Shown here piece after piece: positions 57,363 through 64,000 of a DNA stretch of 64,000 nt. Source of the DNA: Bacteroidales bacterium (lineage in GTDB: Bacteria > Bacteroidota > Bacteroidia > Bacteroidales > UBA932). The stretch spans positions 1 to 64,000 of the forward strand of contig JALCST010000005.1 in the NCBI GenBank assembly GCA_022653675.1, in the 5' to 3' direction. Position 1 is the first letter of the stretch; each line of letters opens with the position of its first letter. A model generated the notes under the pieces. It worked only from the letters and a program-made list of their open reading frames with translations. It was not told the origin of the DNA and ran no database searches. Position numbers and translations under genes: made by a program.

Positions 57363-58156
57363 GGGTCGAGATTGTCTTTCTCAATATCCTTGAAGTAATT
57401 TACGGTTCCCACCTTCAATTCTACCGTCGAGGAATCATCGCATACCAGGATTCCCTTCGGATGCATCTGTAACATGGAAATAGTACACATGTGGGTAACA
57501 GAGCCTTCAACTGCAGCCCTGAGAGCGAGAGCCTTGTTATGCCCGTTGACCAGGCAGATTACTTCACCAGCTTCCATTATGGTCCCAACCCCAACCGTAA
57601 GGGCTCTCTTCGGAACAAGGTTAATGTCATGATCGAAGAAACGGGAATTAGCTATTATGGTATCGGAAGTAAGAGTCTGTACATGGGTGCGTGAAGCAAG
57701 GGAAGAACCAGGTTCGTTGAAAGCCAAATGCCCGTCTGCACCAACACCACCGAGGAATAACATTACCCCTCCATAAGACTTTATGGCATCTTCATATCCG
57801 TCGCACTCCTTTTGGAGGTTGGCAGCGTTTCCGTTCAGTATATGAACGTTCTCCTTTTTGATGTCCACATGATTGAAAAAACGGTTCCACATGAAGAAAT
57901 GATAACTTTCGGGATGGTCTTCGGGAATCCCGACGTATTCGTCCATGTTGAATGTCACTACATTCTTGAAAGAAACTTCGCCAAGATTATAGTAATGGAT
58001 AAGTTCGTTATAAGTGCCGACAGGGGTGGAACCCGTAGCAAGGCCGAGCACGAAAGGCTTTTCCGGCGTCGGATTAAAATCCTTGATTTTCCTGACGATG
58101 TAAGCCGCAGCCCATTGGGACATTTTCCCGTAAGATTCTTCAATAATTAATCTCAT
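57347..58156 (-). CDS. nagB: Glucosamine-6-phosphate deaminase
   Basis: 269 residues, the hexameric NagB length. [16 protein letters not shown] (about 38-53), [17 protein letters not shown] and [23 protein letters not shown] (about 136-158) contain the catalytic Asp, His and Glu residues. It converts glucosamine 6-phosphate to fructose 6-phosphate and ammonia. It is last in the trxB-bamD-rpoZ-recN-nagB run, 25 bp after recN, an unusual partner for DNA repair genes. Confidence 0.96.
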   Translation of the reverse strand: MRLIIEESYGKMSQWAAAYIVRKIKDFNPTPEKPFVLGLATGSTPVGTYNELIHYYNLGEVSFKNVVTFNMDEYVGIPEDHPESYHFFMWNRFFNHVDIKKENVHILNGNAANLQKECDGYEDAIKSYGGVMLFLGGVGADGHLAFNEPGSSLASRTHVQTLTSDTIIANSRFFDHDINLVPKRALTVGVGTIMEAGEVICLVNGHNKALALRAAVEGSVTHMCTISMLQMHPKGILVCDDSSTVELKVGTVNYFKDIEKDNLDPHSIL

Positions 58157-58181
58157 AGTAGTATGTTATGTTAAAATGATT

Positions 58182-59816
58182 TCAATTTTCAGCCGATGCT
58201 CCTTCCAAAAGCACGCGTGCATTTTCCATTGCAGCTTCGCTTAGATGTGCTCCGGAAAGCATCTTGGCTATTTCGGTAACTCTATCTTTCCCTTCGACCC
58301 TTCTTATTTCGGTGACGGCTCTCCCCCGCACTCTGTCATATCGCTTGGAGACGACGAAATGGGCGTCTCCCTTAGCGGCCATTTGCGGTAAGTGCGTTAT
58401 GGCTACCACCTGCATAGATTTGCCCATCTTCACTATCACGTCTCCCATCTTGTCGGCGATGCTTCCAGAAACACCAGTGTCTATTTCATCGAAAATCATT
58501 GTCGGCATATTTCTGTATCGAGCCAGCATAGCTTTTATACAAAGCATTATGCGTGACATTTCCCCGCCGGAAGCACATTTTGCCAATTCGCCTTCGGACG
58601 TCTTTCCATTGGCAGAGAAAAGGAACTTCACATCGTCCATTCCGTGTAAATCCAGCTTGTCCTTCTTTCCCACGCAGGCCCGGAACACGGCGTAAGGCAT
58701 CTGAAGCTCGCGGATTGCACCTTCAAGCTCGGAAGACATCGCCCGTGCCGCTTTCACCCTCGATTCATGCAATGTTCCAGCCACACTGAAGCATTGTCTC
58801 TCCAATTCCGAGCATCGCTCTTCGACCTTGGAACGATCGGATTCCAATTCATCGGCACCCGAAACCGCAGAAGCATAACGATCACGCATTTTCATCAGTT
58901 CCACTTCCGATGCGGCTCCGAATCTTCTTTCCAGGGTATAAATCTGAGAAAGTCTGTCTTCCACCACTTGCAACCTCTCAGGCGAAACATTCACATTACT
59001 TGCCATGACGCCTATCTCCTCTTCCATATCCTTAAGTTCCAAACGGCAAGATTCCAGACGATCGGCAATACCGGAAAGCCGGGGAATCCACTCCGCAGTC
59101 TTGCGGCATGTCTGTTCGGCATCCCTGATGTTCTGTACCATCGAATATTCATCCCCATCGGAAAATTTGCCCAGTACGGACTCAAGGCCGGCAAGAATTT
59201 CCTCAACATTCGAAAGCCGCTTCTGCTCACCTTCCAATGTTTCCTGTTCCCCCTCTTTCAAAGCAGCTCCGTCCAGCACCCTGAACTGTTCCGCATTGAA
59301 CTCCTTTTCTAGCTTCGCCTTCGCAACAGCGGATTCTATACCGTGCAATTCAGCCTCCTTCCCTTTCCATTCCTTCATCAATTCACCGTATCTAGAACAC
59401 AAATCCGCATCTCCGGCAAAAGAATCTACAACAGAAAGCTGGAATTCGCTGTCTGCCAAGAGTGCCTGGCTGTTTTGGGCATGTATGTCAATCAGAAGAG
59501 AACTCAACTCCTTAAGTTTCTCCGCCGTAACCGGTTCATCATTGACAAACGACCTGGAACGTCCTTGAGGAGAGACTACCCTTCTTATCAAATAACGTTC
59601 ATCGCCCGTCTCGAACTCTCCTTCCACCACGCAGTTTTCGGTCTTGTCACTCAAGACACTGGCATCAGACTTAGCGCCCAACAACAAAGACAAGGCACCG
59701 AGCAAAATGGTCTTGCCGGCACCTGTTTCTCCGGTTATGATTACGAGATGCTCCGGAAAAGAGACGTCCAGAGTCTCTATCAATGCATAATTCCGTATGG
59801 TCAGCCTCCTAAGCAT
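58182..59816 (-). CDS. recN: DNA repair protein RecN
   Basis: 544 residues. SMC-like ATPase: Walker A in GETGAGKTILLGAL (about 30-43), a long coiled coil (about 150-360), the signature region KCASGGEMSRIMLCIKAM and Walker B in PTMIFDEIDTGVSG (about 444-457). It acts in double-strand-break repair. It begins 11 bp after the omega-like gene. Confidence 0.96.
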   Translation of the reverse strand: MLRRLTIRNYALIETLDVSFPEHLVIITGETGAGKTILLGALSLLLGAKSDASVLSDKTENCVVEGEFETGDERYLIRRVVSPQGRSRSFVNDEPVTAEKLKELSSLLIDIHAQNSQALLADSEFQLSVVDSFAGDADLCSRYGELMKEWKGKEAELHGIESAVAKAKLEKEFNAEQFRVLDGAALKEGEQETLEGEQKRLSNVEEILAGLESVLGKFSDGDEYSMVQNIRDAEQTCRKTAEWIPRLSGIADRLESCRLELKDMEEEIGVMASNVNVSPERLQVVEDRLSQIYTLERRFGAASEVELMKMRDRYASAVSGADELESDRSKVEERCSELERQCFSVAGTLHESRVKAARAMSSELEGAIRELQMPYAVFRACVGKKDKLDLHGMDDVKFLFSANGKTSEGELAKCASGGEMSRIMLCIKAMLARYRNMPTMIFDEIDTGVSGSIADKMGDVIVKMGKSMQVVAITHLPQMAAKGDAHFVVSKRYDRVRGRAVTEIRRVEGKDRVTEIAKMLSGAHLSEAAMENARVLLEGASAEN

Positions 59817-59827
59817 CCGCAGAAGCT

Positions 59828-60196
59828 TTACTTCGAAGCCTCTTCAGTATCTTTCTCGTCCTTTGCCTTGTCGGACTCGTCTTCAGCCATGCGGTAATAA
59901 ATCTTGCCATCCTGAAACTCTTTTATGGCAATCAAAGTGGGTTTCGGAAGTTTCTCGTAATAACGGGAAATCTCTATCTGCTCCTTGTTCTCAAATGTTT
60001 CCTCGAGGGTGTCCGCATAATTTGCGAACTCTTCAAGCTTATGGGAAAGTTCCTGTTTGATGTCCGCAGCAATCTGGTTGGAACGTTTCGCAATAATCAT
60101 CGTGCTTTCATAAATATTGCCGGTGGCATTCGCAAATTCCGTCAGCTCCCTCGTCACTGTATTCGTAGGAACTTCTTTCAAGTAATTTGTATCCAT
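59828..60196 (-). CDS. rpoZ: RNA polymerase omega/Rpb6-like subunit
   Basis: 122 residues. The conserved core GNIYESTMIIAKRSNQIAAD (about 27-46) matches the Rpb6/omega fold that clasps the RpoC C-terminus. The middle and the acidic, lysine-rich tail are of the Bacteroidota type, longer than E. coli omega. It lies between bamD and recN with 15 bp and 11 bp gaps. The assignment rests on the core motif and the common bamD neighbourhood. Confidence 0.85.
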   Translation of the reverse strand: MDTNYLKEVPTNTVTRELTEFANATGNIYESTMIIAKRSNQIAADIKQELSHKLEEFANYADTLEETFENKEQIEISRYYEKLPKPTLIAIKEFQDGKIYYRMAEDESDKAKDEKDTEEASK

Positions 60197-60211
60197 GTTT
60201 ATCTTTGAATT

Positions 60212-61012
60212 TTATTTCTTGCTTGCAAGGTATTTCTCCGCCTTTTCATATTCGTAATCCAGCTTCTTGCGGTAATGGGAATCCGGATATTCCCCTACAA
60301 AATTGAAATAGGTGTCCACAAATGTCATATAACGCGATTTCTGTTTCATAGGAACGCTGTTTTCTGCATATTTGCAGGCAGCCATCGATTCGTAGTACAT
60401 CACATCCTCACGGTAAATATTATCAGGATTATCCTTCACTACGTTGCTCAAAGCAGTGTAGGCTGCCAGATAATCTTCCATACCGTAATAAAGCTTGGCG
60501 CCCTCGTATGCCTTTCGATCGAGACGTTCGTTCAAATCCTTTTTCATCTCCTCGCAACGTTTGCGGTAAGGCGAATCTGCCTCTTCATACAAGTATTCAT
60601 CAATTGCCTTCAGAGCAGTATGTGTAGGTGTCTGGTCCAATTCGTAACGGTATGTCTTTCTGTAAAGGCAGTCGATGCGTAGGAACTTCGCCTCGGTTGA
60701 GAAATTGGTGTGAGGGAACACCTCTATATATTGGTCGAAATTGCTTTCGGCAGTAACATAATCTCCGTCGTTGTAGTTACTCAAAGCCCAGTAGAACTGA
60801 ACTGTATCTTCTTGAGGAGTATTTTTCGTCTCAAGTGAAAGAGATTCGAAAAGGGCGGCTGCCTTGGAATACTTTTTCGCTTCGAAATACCGGAAAGCCG
60901 CAGCGTACTTTGCAGGCGTGTCATAACTCTCAAGCAGCAGATCATATTGCGTCTTGCATGAAATGAATGCCAGGACAGAGACGGAAAGGATGATAAAGGA
61001 TTTGATACGCAT
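60212..61012 (-). CDS. bamD: Outer-membrane assembly lipoprotein BamD
   Basis: 266 residues. Lipobox FISC gives Cys19. Five tetratricopeptide-like repeats follow, for example AAFRYFEAKKYSKAAALFESL and YNDGDYVTAESNFDQYIEVFP. The sequence TEAKFLRIDCLYRKTY is typical of Bacteroidota BamD. It works with BamA at the outer membrane. It starts 18 bp after trxB and leads into the omega-like gene. Confidence 0.92.
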   Translation of the reverse strand: MRIKSFIILSVSVLAFISCKTQYDLLLESYDTPAKYAAAFRYFEAKKYSKAAALFESLSLETKNTPQEDTVQFYWALSNYNDGDYVTAESNFDQYIEVFPHTNFSTEAKFLRIDCLYRKTYRYELDQTPTHTALKAIDEYLYEEADSPYRKRCEEMKKDLNERLDRKAYEGAKLYYGMEDYLAAYTALSNVVKDNPDNIYREDVMYYESMAACKYAENSVPMKQKSRYMTFVDTYFNFVGEYPDSHYRKKLDYEYEKAEKYLASKK

Positions 61013-61030
61013 AGAATTGTAAATTATGTC

Positions 61031-61975
61031 CTAAAGAGTAGGCAAATAACAAGCCAGAAACCTTTCTGCATCCAAACCGGCCTTACATCCCGAGCCTGCG
61101 GCGGTTACGGCCTGACGATATGAAGGATCCTGTACATCCCCGGCGGCAAATACTCCTTCGACGTTAGTTTTTGAAGTCTTCCCCTCGGTTACAATATATC
61201 CTTCTGGATTCGTTGTAATGTACTCCTTGAAAACATCGGAGTTCGGATGATGTCCTATGGCCAGGAAAAAGCCGTCGACCGGCAAATCGTAAACATTACC
61301 TGTCTTGTTGTTCAAAAGCCTTACGCCAGTAACTCCGCTGGAATCGCCGAGAACTTCCTTGGTATTGTGGTTCCACAGGACTTCTATGTTTGGAGTGCTT
61401 TCGACGCGCTTCCTCATAGTCTCGCTTGCACGGAAAACATCCCTGCGTACAACCATGTATACTTTCTTGGCAAGGGTGGCAAGATAGGTGGCCTCCTCAC
61501 ATGCAGTATCTCCTCCACCCACCACGGCAACAGTCTTGCCGCGATAAAAGAATCCGTCGCAGGTAGCGCAGGCGCTAACCCCCTGTCCCCTGAATCTGGT
61601 TTCCGACTCGAGTCCAAGATACCTGGCAGTAGCTCCGGTAGCAATAATCACACTGTGAGCCATCACGACCTTCTCATCATCCACGGTAATCAGGAAAGGA
61701 CGCTTAGAAAAATCCACTTTTGTAACTGCCCCGAACCGGATATCCGCCCCAAGACGTATGGCCTGCTTCCTAAGATCTTCCATGAGATCATTACCATCGA
61801 CCCCCTCCGGATATCCCGGGAAATTCTCTATCCGCGTCGTTTCCGTCAGCTGACCTCCGGGCTGCATTCCTTCGTAAAGGACAGGGTTCAGATTGGCACG
61901 GCACGCATAAATGGCCGCAGTGAATCCCGCGGGGCCACTGCCGATTATCAAAACCTTATAAATCTGTTCTTCCAT
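61031..61975 (-). CDS. trxB: Thioredoxin-disulfide reductase
   Basis: 314 residues from the ATG at 61975 (another ATG two codons upstream is equally in frame). FAD-binding GSGPAGFTAAIYACRA (about 12-27), redox-active cysteines in ACATCDGFF (about 136-144), and NADPH-binding VVGGGDTACEEA complete the enzyme, with the FAD-binding GDVQDPSYRQAVTAAG at the end. It reduces thioredoxin with NADPH. It heads the bamD-rpoZ-recN-nagB run. Confidence 0.96.
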   Translation of the reverse strand: MEEQIYKVLIIGSGPAGFTAAIYACRANLNPVLYEGMQPGGQLTETTRIENFPGYPEGVDGNDLMEDLRKQAIRLGADIRFGAVTKVDFSKRPFLITVDDEKVVMAHSVIIATGATARYLGLESETRFRGQGVSACATCDGFFYRGKTVAVVGGGDTACEEATYLATLAKKVYMVVRRDVFRASETMRKRVESTPNIEVLWNHNTKEVLGDSSGVTGVRLLNNKTGNVYDLPVDGFFLAIGHHPNSDVFKEYITTNPEGYIVTEGKTSKTNVEGVFAAGDVQDPSYRQAVTAAGSGCKAGLDAERFLACYLPTL

Positions 61976-61991
61976 AATCATTAATCGGTCG

Positions 61992-62023
61992 CAAAGTTAT
62001 TCTTTTTTTTAATATCTTTCAAG
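61992..62023 (-). promoter_or_regulatory. Predicted trxB operon promoter
   Basis: On the minus strand CTTG (62023-62020), a 20 nt spacer and TAACTTTG (61999-61992). The -7 box ends about 10-16 bp before the possible start codons, so the leader is very short. Confidence 0.6.
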
Positions 62024-62154
62024 TGGAATTCAAGCCTTGTTCCCCATACCAGTATTATTGTCCAAAGCCAGCGGCTCAACGGTAGCCGGTCAAACCCAGA
62101 CACATGTTTTCTTGGTTCCGGGCAATATTGTGACATGTCCTGCATAAACGAGAA

Positions 62155-62967
62155 CTAGACAAATTTCTTTCCGTACTTTCTGTCCAGGTGGTTCAGATTC
62201 CTCTCGGAAAGGGTACTGACTATGGGAATTGCCAGATGGTTGAGAAAGCCCGGCATGACTGTGGAACGTCCCTTGAACATCGCATCGAGAGCCTTTGACG
62301 CCGCTTCCCTGGCGCTTATCATTACCGAGACACGCCTTGCAGCCTTGCGCAACCTGTCACTCAAACGGTATAGACCCGTATCGACTGCGCCGAAAAAGGC
62401 GGTGGTGACCGTTACACCCGTATGCAGCAGCTCGATTCTCAGTGAACGGCTGAATGACTTTATGAAACGCTTCGTCGCCGAATACATCGCCATTCCAGGA
62501 TATGGCATCCACGCCGCCAGAGAGGATACATTAAGAATGTAGCCGCTGCCCCTCTCCTTCATGAGACGCGAATAATGATGGCACAGGATCACAGGCGTCA
62601 CCATATGTACGGCCATTATCATATTGACCTTTGGCTCGGGCCATTCGTCCATGTCGGCGAACTTGAAGATGCCTGCATTGTTTATCAGAATTTCTACCGG
62701 AAGATCGCCCACTCGGGCAATGAGTTCGTCGGCCGAGCCGTATTTCCCGAGGTCCATCCCTATCGGGACGATTTTCTGGCCAGGAGTCACACGGCAACCG
62801 GAATCCACCTCCTCCGAGGCTTCCTTCAAGTCGCCGTCGTCGAGGGCCACCATGATTATGCTGTAACCTTTACAAGCCAGCTGACGTGAATATTCAAGGC
62901 CCATTCCGCTGGAAGCACCCGTAACCAGGGCATATTTCCCCGACAGAGCATTTTCGTCTCCTTCCAT
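62155..62967 (-). CDS. Short-chain dehydrogenase/reductase (SDR family)
   Basis: 270 residues. The Rossmann cofactor motif TGASSGMG is near 16-23, NNAG near 96-99, the catalytic Ser in NVSSLAAW and the YxxxK pair in YSATKRF (about 160-166). The C-terminal region around ISAREAASKALDAMFKGRST resembles DltE-like SDRs. It is an NAD(P)-dependent oxidoreductase; its substrate cannot be told. It stands alone, divergent from the Fur-type regulator, with no clear operon partner. Confidence 0.88.
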   Translation of the reverse strand: MEGDENALSGKYALVTGASSGMGLEYSRQLACKGYSIIMVALDDGDLKEASEEVDSGCRVTPGQKIVPIGMDLGKYGSADELIARVGDLPVEILINNAGIFKFADMDEWPEPKVNMIMAVHMVTPVILCHHYSRLMKERGSGYILNVSSLAAWMPYPGMAMYSATKRFIKSFSRSLRIELLHTGVTVTTAFFGAVDTGLYRLSDRLRKAARRVSVMISAREAASKALDAMFKGRSTVMPGFLNHLAIPIVSTLSERNLNHLDRKYGKKFV

Positions 62968-62988
62968 ACAGCTTCTTTATAAACCATA

Positions 62989-63021
62989 CAAAATTAGAAA
63001 AAAAACGATCCCGTTTACAAT
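62989..63021 (-). promoter_or_regulatory. Predicted promoter of the SDR gene
   Basis: On the minus strand ATTG (63021-63018), a 21 nt spacer and TAATTTTG (62996-62989); the -7 box is perfect, the -33 box is weak. Confidence 0.42.
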
Positions 63022-63077
63022 CGCAATCAATGAATGGCACACGACTTGGATATATTCAACTTTTGAACTTTTATAAT

Positions 63078-63085
63078 TATATTTG
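63078..63085 (+). promoter_or_regulatory. Predicted -7 element of the Fur-type regulator
   Basis: TATATTTG matches TAnnTTTG exactly, 20 bp before the regulator ATG. No clear -33 TTTG is present, which may mean the promoter is weak or activator-dependent. Confidence 0.5.
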
Positions 63086-63105
63086 CACTGCAATTATCAG
63101 ACAAT

Positions 63106-63531
63106 ATGCGAGACGATGTAAAAGACATTCTGAGAAAACATGATCTCAAAGCCACTCCGCAACGGATAATGGTTTACGGAAAACTTTTGGAACTTGGACA
63201 TGCTTCCGCTGACATGATTTATACCCAACTGAACAAAGAAAATCCGGAAATGACAGTCGCCACCACATACAACATTCTGGAATCGTTCGTAAAGGCCGGC
63301 ATAATCAAGAGGCTTTTCAGTTCCACAAACAAGATGTTCTTCGACATAAACACAAAGCCGCACTGCCATATATATACTGAAACCGGAGACCACTATACCG
63401 ACCTGTTCGATCCAAAACTGACGGAAATCATATCAGATTACCTTCTTTCAAAAAAGATACGCAATTTCGAGATCGAAGACGTCAGCATAGAGATAGTTGC
63501 AAAACGCAAGAACGAAAAGAATTACAAATAA
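63106..63531 (+). CDS. Fur-family metal/peroxide regulator (PerR-like)
   Basis: 141 residues. The N-terminal winged helix contains [20 protein letters not shown] and [19 protein letters not shown] (recognition helix region). The C-terminal dimerisation domain has the metal-binding [20 protein letters not shown] stretch. Only one cysteine is present, so the CxxC structural zinc site found in many Fur and PerR proteins is missing. Rubrerythrin follows 22 bp downstream, supporting a peroxide-sensing role by context. Confidence 0.88.
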   Translation: MRDDVKDILRKHDLKATPQRIMVYGKLLELGHASADMIYTQLNKENPEMTVATTYNILESFVKAGIIKRLFSSTNKMFFDINTKPHCHIYTETGDHYTDLFDPKLTEIISDYLLSKKIRNFEIEDVSIEIVAKRKNEKNYK

Positions 63532-63553
63532 AATCTTTAATACAAATCACAAT

Positions 63554-64000
63554 ATGGAATCTGTTAAAGGGACAAAAACCGAAAAGAACCTGCTGAAAAT
63601 GTTCGCAGGCGAATCGCAGGCACGCAATCGCTACACGTTCTTTGCCAGCCAGGCGAAGAAAGAGGGTTTCGAACAAATAGCTGCCGTCTTCACGATGACG
63701 GCGGAACAGGAAAAGGAACATGCGAAGATGTTATTCAAATTGCTCGAAGGTGGAAACGTCCAGATCACCGCATCTTATCCAGCAGGTGTGATTGGAAACA
63801 CGGCTGATAACCTCAAGGCAGCGGCCGCAGGGGAAAACGAAGAATGGACCGGCTTGTATCCGGAATGCGCAAGGATCGCGGATGAAGAGGGGTTCCCTGA
63901 AATAGCCTCTCAGTTCCGTCTCATTGCAATAGTCGAAAAAAGCCACGAAGAACGTTACCTAAGCCTTTTGTCAAAAGTAAAGGACAAGTTTTTCGAACGT
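63554..64000 (+). CDS. Rubrerythrin (3' end cut by window)
   Basis: 149 codons are visible and the frame runs off the window end. The ferritin-like diiron domain shows [20 protein letters not shown] with the first Glu ligand, EQEKEHA with the Glu-x-x-His pair, and [10 protein letters not shown] with the second pair. The C-terminal rubredoxin domain would lie outside. Rubrerythrin reduces hydrogen peroxide in anaerobes. It is 22 bp after the PerR-like gene and should be in its operon. Confidence 0.93.
   Translation, partial: MESVKGTKTEKNLLKMFAGESQARNRYTFFASQAKKEGFEQIAAVFTMTAEQEKEHAKMLFKLLEGGNVQITASYPAGVIGNTADNLKAAAAGENEEWTGLYPECARIADEEGFPEIASQFRLIAIVEKSHEERYLSLLSKVKDKFFER

Noticed and set aside
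62024-62154. Possible gene remnant between trxB and the SDR gene
   Set aside because: No recognisable motif or conserved frame; short repeats of ACATGT there are too weak to call.

Overview
The window is chromosomal DNA from a Bacteroidota bacterium, most likely a gut-type member of Bacteroidales. The evidence is a SusC/SusD pair, Bacteroidota-type OmpH, BamA and BamD genes, an Rpb6-like omega subunit, a lack of Shine-Dalgarno sequences, and many promoters of the Bacteroides form (TTTG, 19-20 nt spacer, TAnnTTTG). No rRNA, CRISPR array, insertion sequence, phage gene or origin was seen. Genus and species cannot be read from the sequence.

Layout. 1-5923: a glycerol-3-phosphate unit (glpD, glpT and an exported metallophosphoesterase) with a divergent DeoR/GlpR-type regulator. 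5913-9049: aroE, a SpoU-type RNA methyltransferase and lysS on the minus strand. 9126-11380: recJ and ssb. 11398-14330: two tandem paralogous MFS transporters. 14452-17594: purA and dxs. 17677-31122: the core expression block tRNA-Thr, Tyr, Gly, Thr, tuf, tRNA-Trp, secE, nusG, rplKAJL, rpoB, rpoC, in the order also known from the E. coli thrU-tufB and rpoBC regions. NusG carries an unusual N-terminal extension of about 120 residues. 31144-33121: a TlpA-like lipoprotein and murI, separated by a bidirectional terminator.

33125-42817 is the main accessory locus, on the minus strand: SusC, SusD, a large surface lipoprotein, a subtilisin-like lipoprotein protease and a small lipoprotein, with murI 3 bp downstream. 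Its control region (42818-43511) holds two near-consensus promoters, a perfect inverted repeat and a leader hairpin. A strong terminator-like hairpin lies just before the protease gene. I infer an outer-membrane system that takes up and degrades peptides or proteins. 43512-47763: gdhA and a two-subunit 2-oxoacid:ferredoxin oxidoreductase, which meet at 2-oxoglutarate and fit amino acid metabolism. 47923-53211: the envelope operon nadK, uppS, bamA, ompH, ompH. 53291-57362: pdxJ, a third OmpH-like gene, purC and a LysM/periplasmic-binding-fold protein.

57347-61975: trxB, bamD, rpoZ-like, recN and nagB in one tightly spaced minus-strand run. 62155-64000: an SDR oxidoreductase, then a Fur/PerR-type regulator followed by a rubrerythrin cut by the window end, which looks like a peroxide defence unit. 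The strongest candidates for something undescribed are the attenuated SusCD-subtilase locus, the extended NusG, and the glp unit with its own exported phosphoesterase and a palindromic operator.
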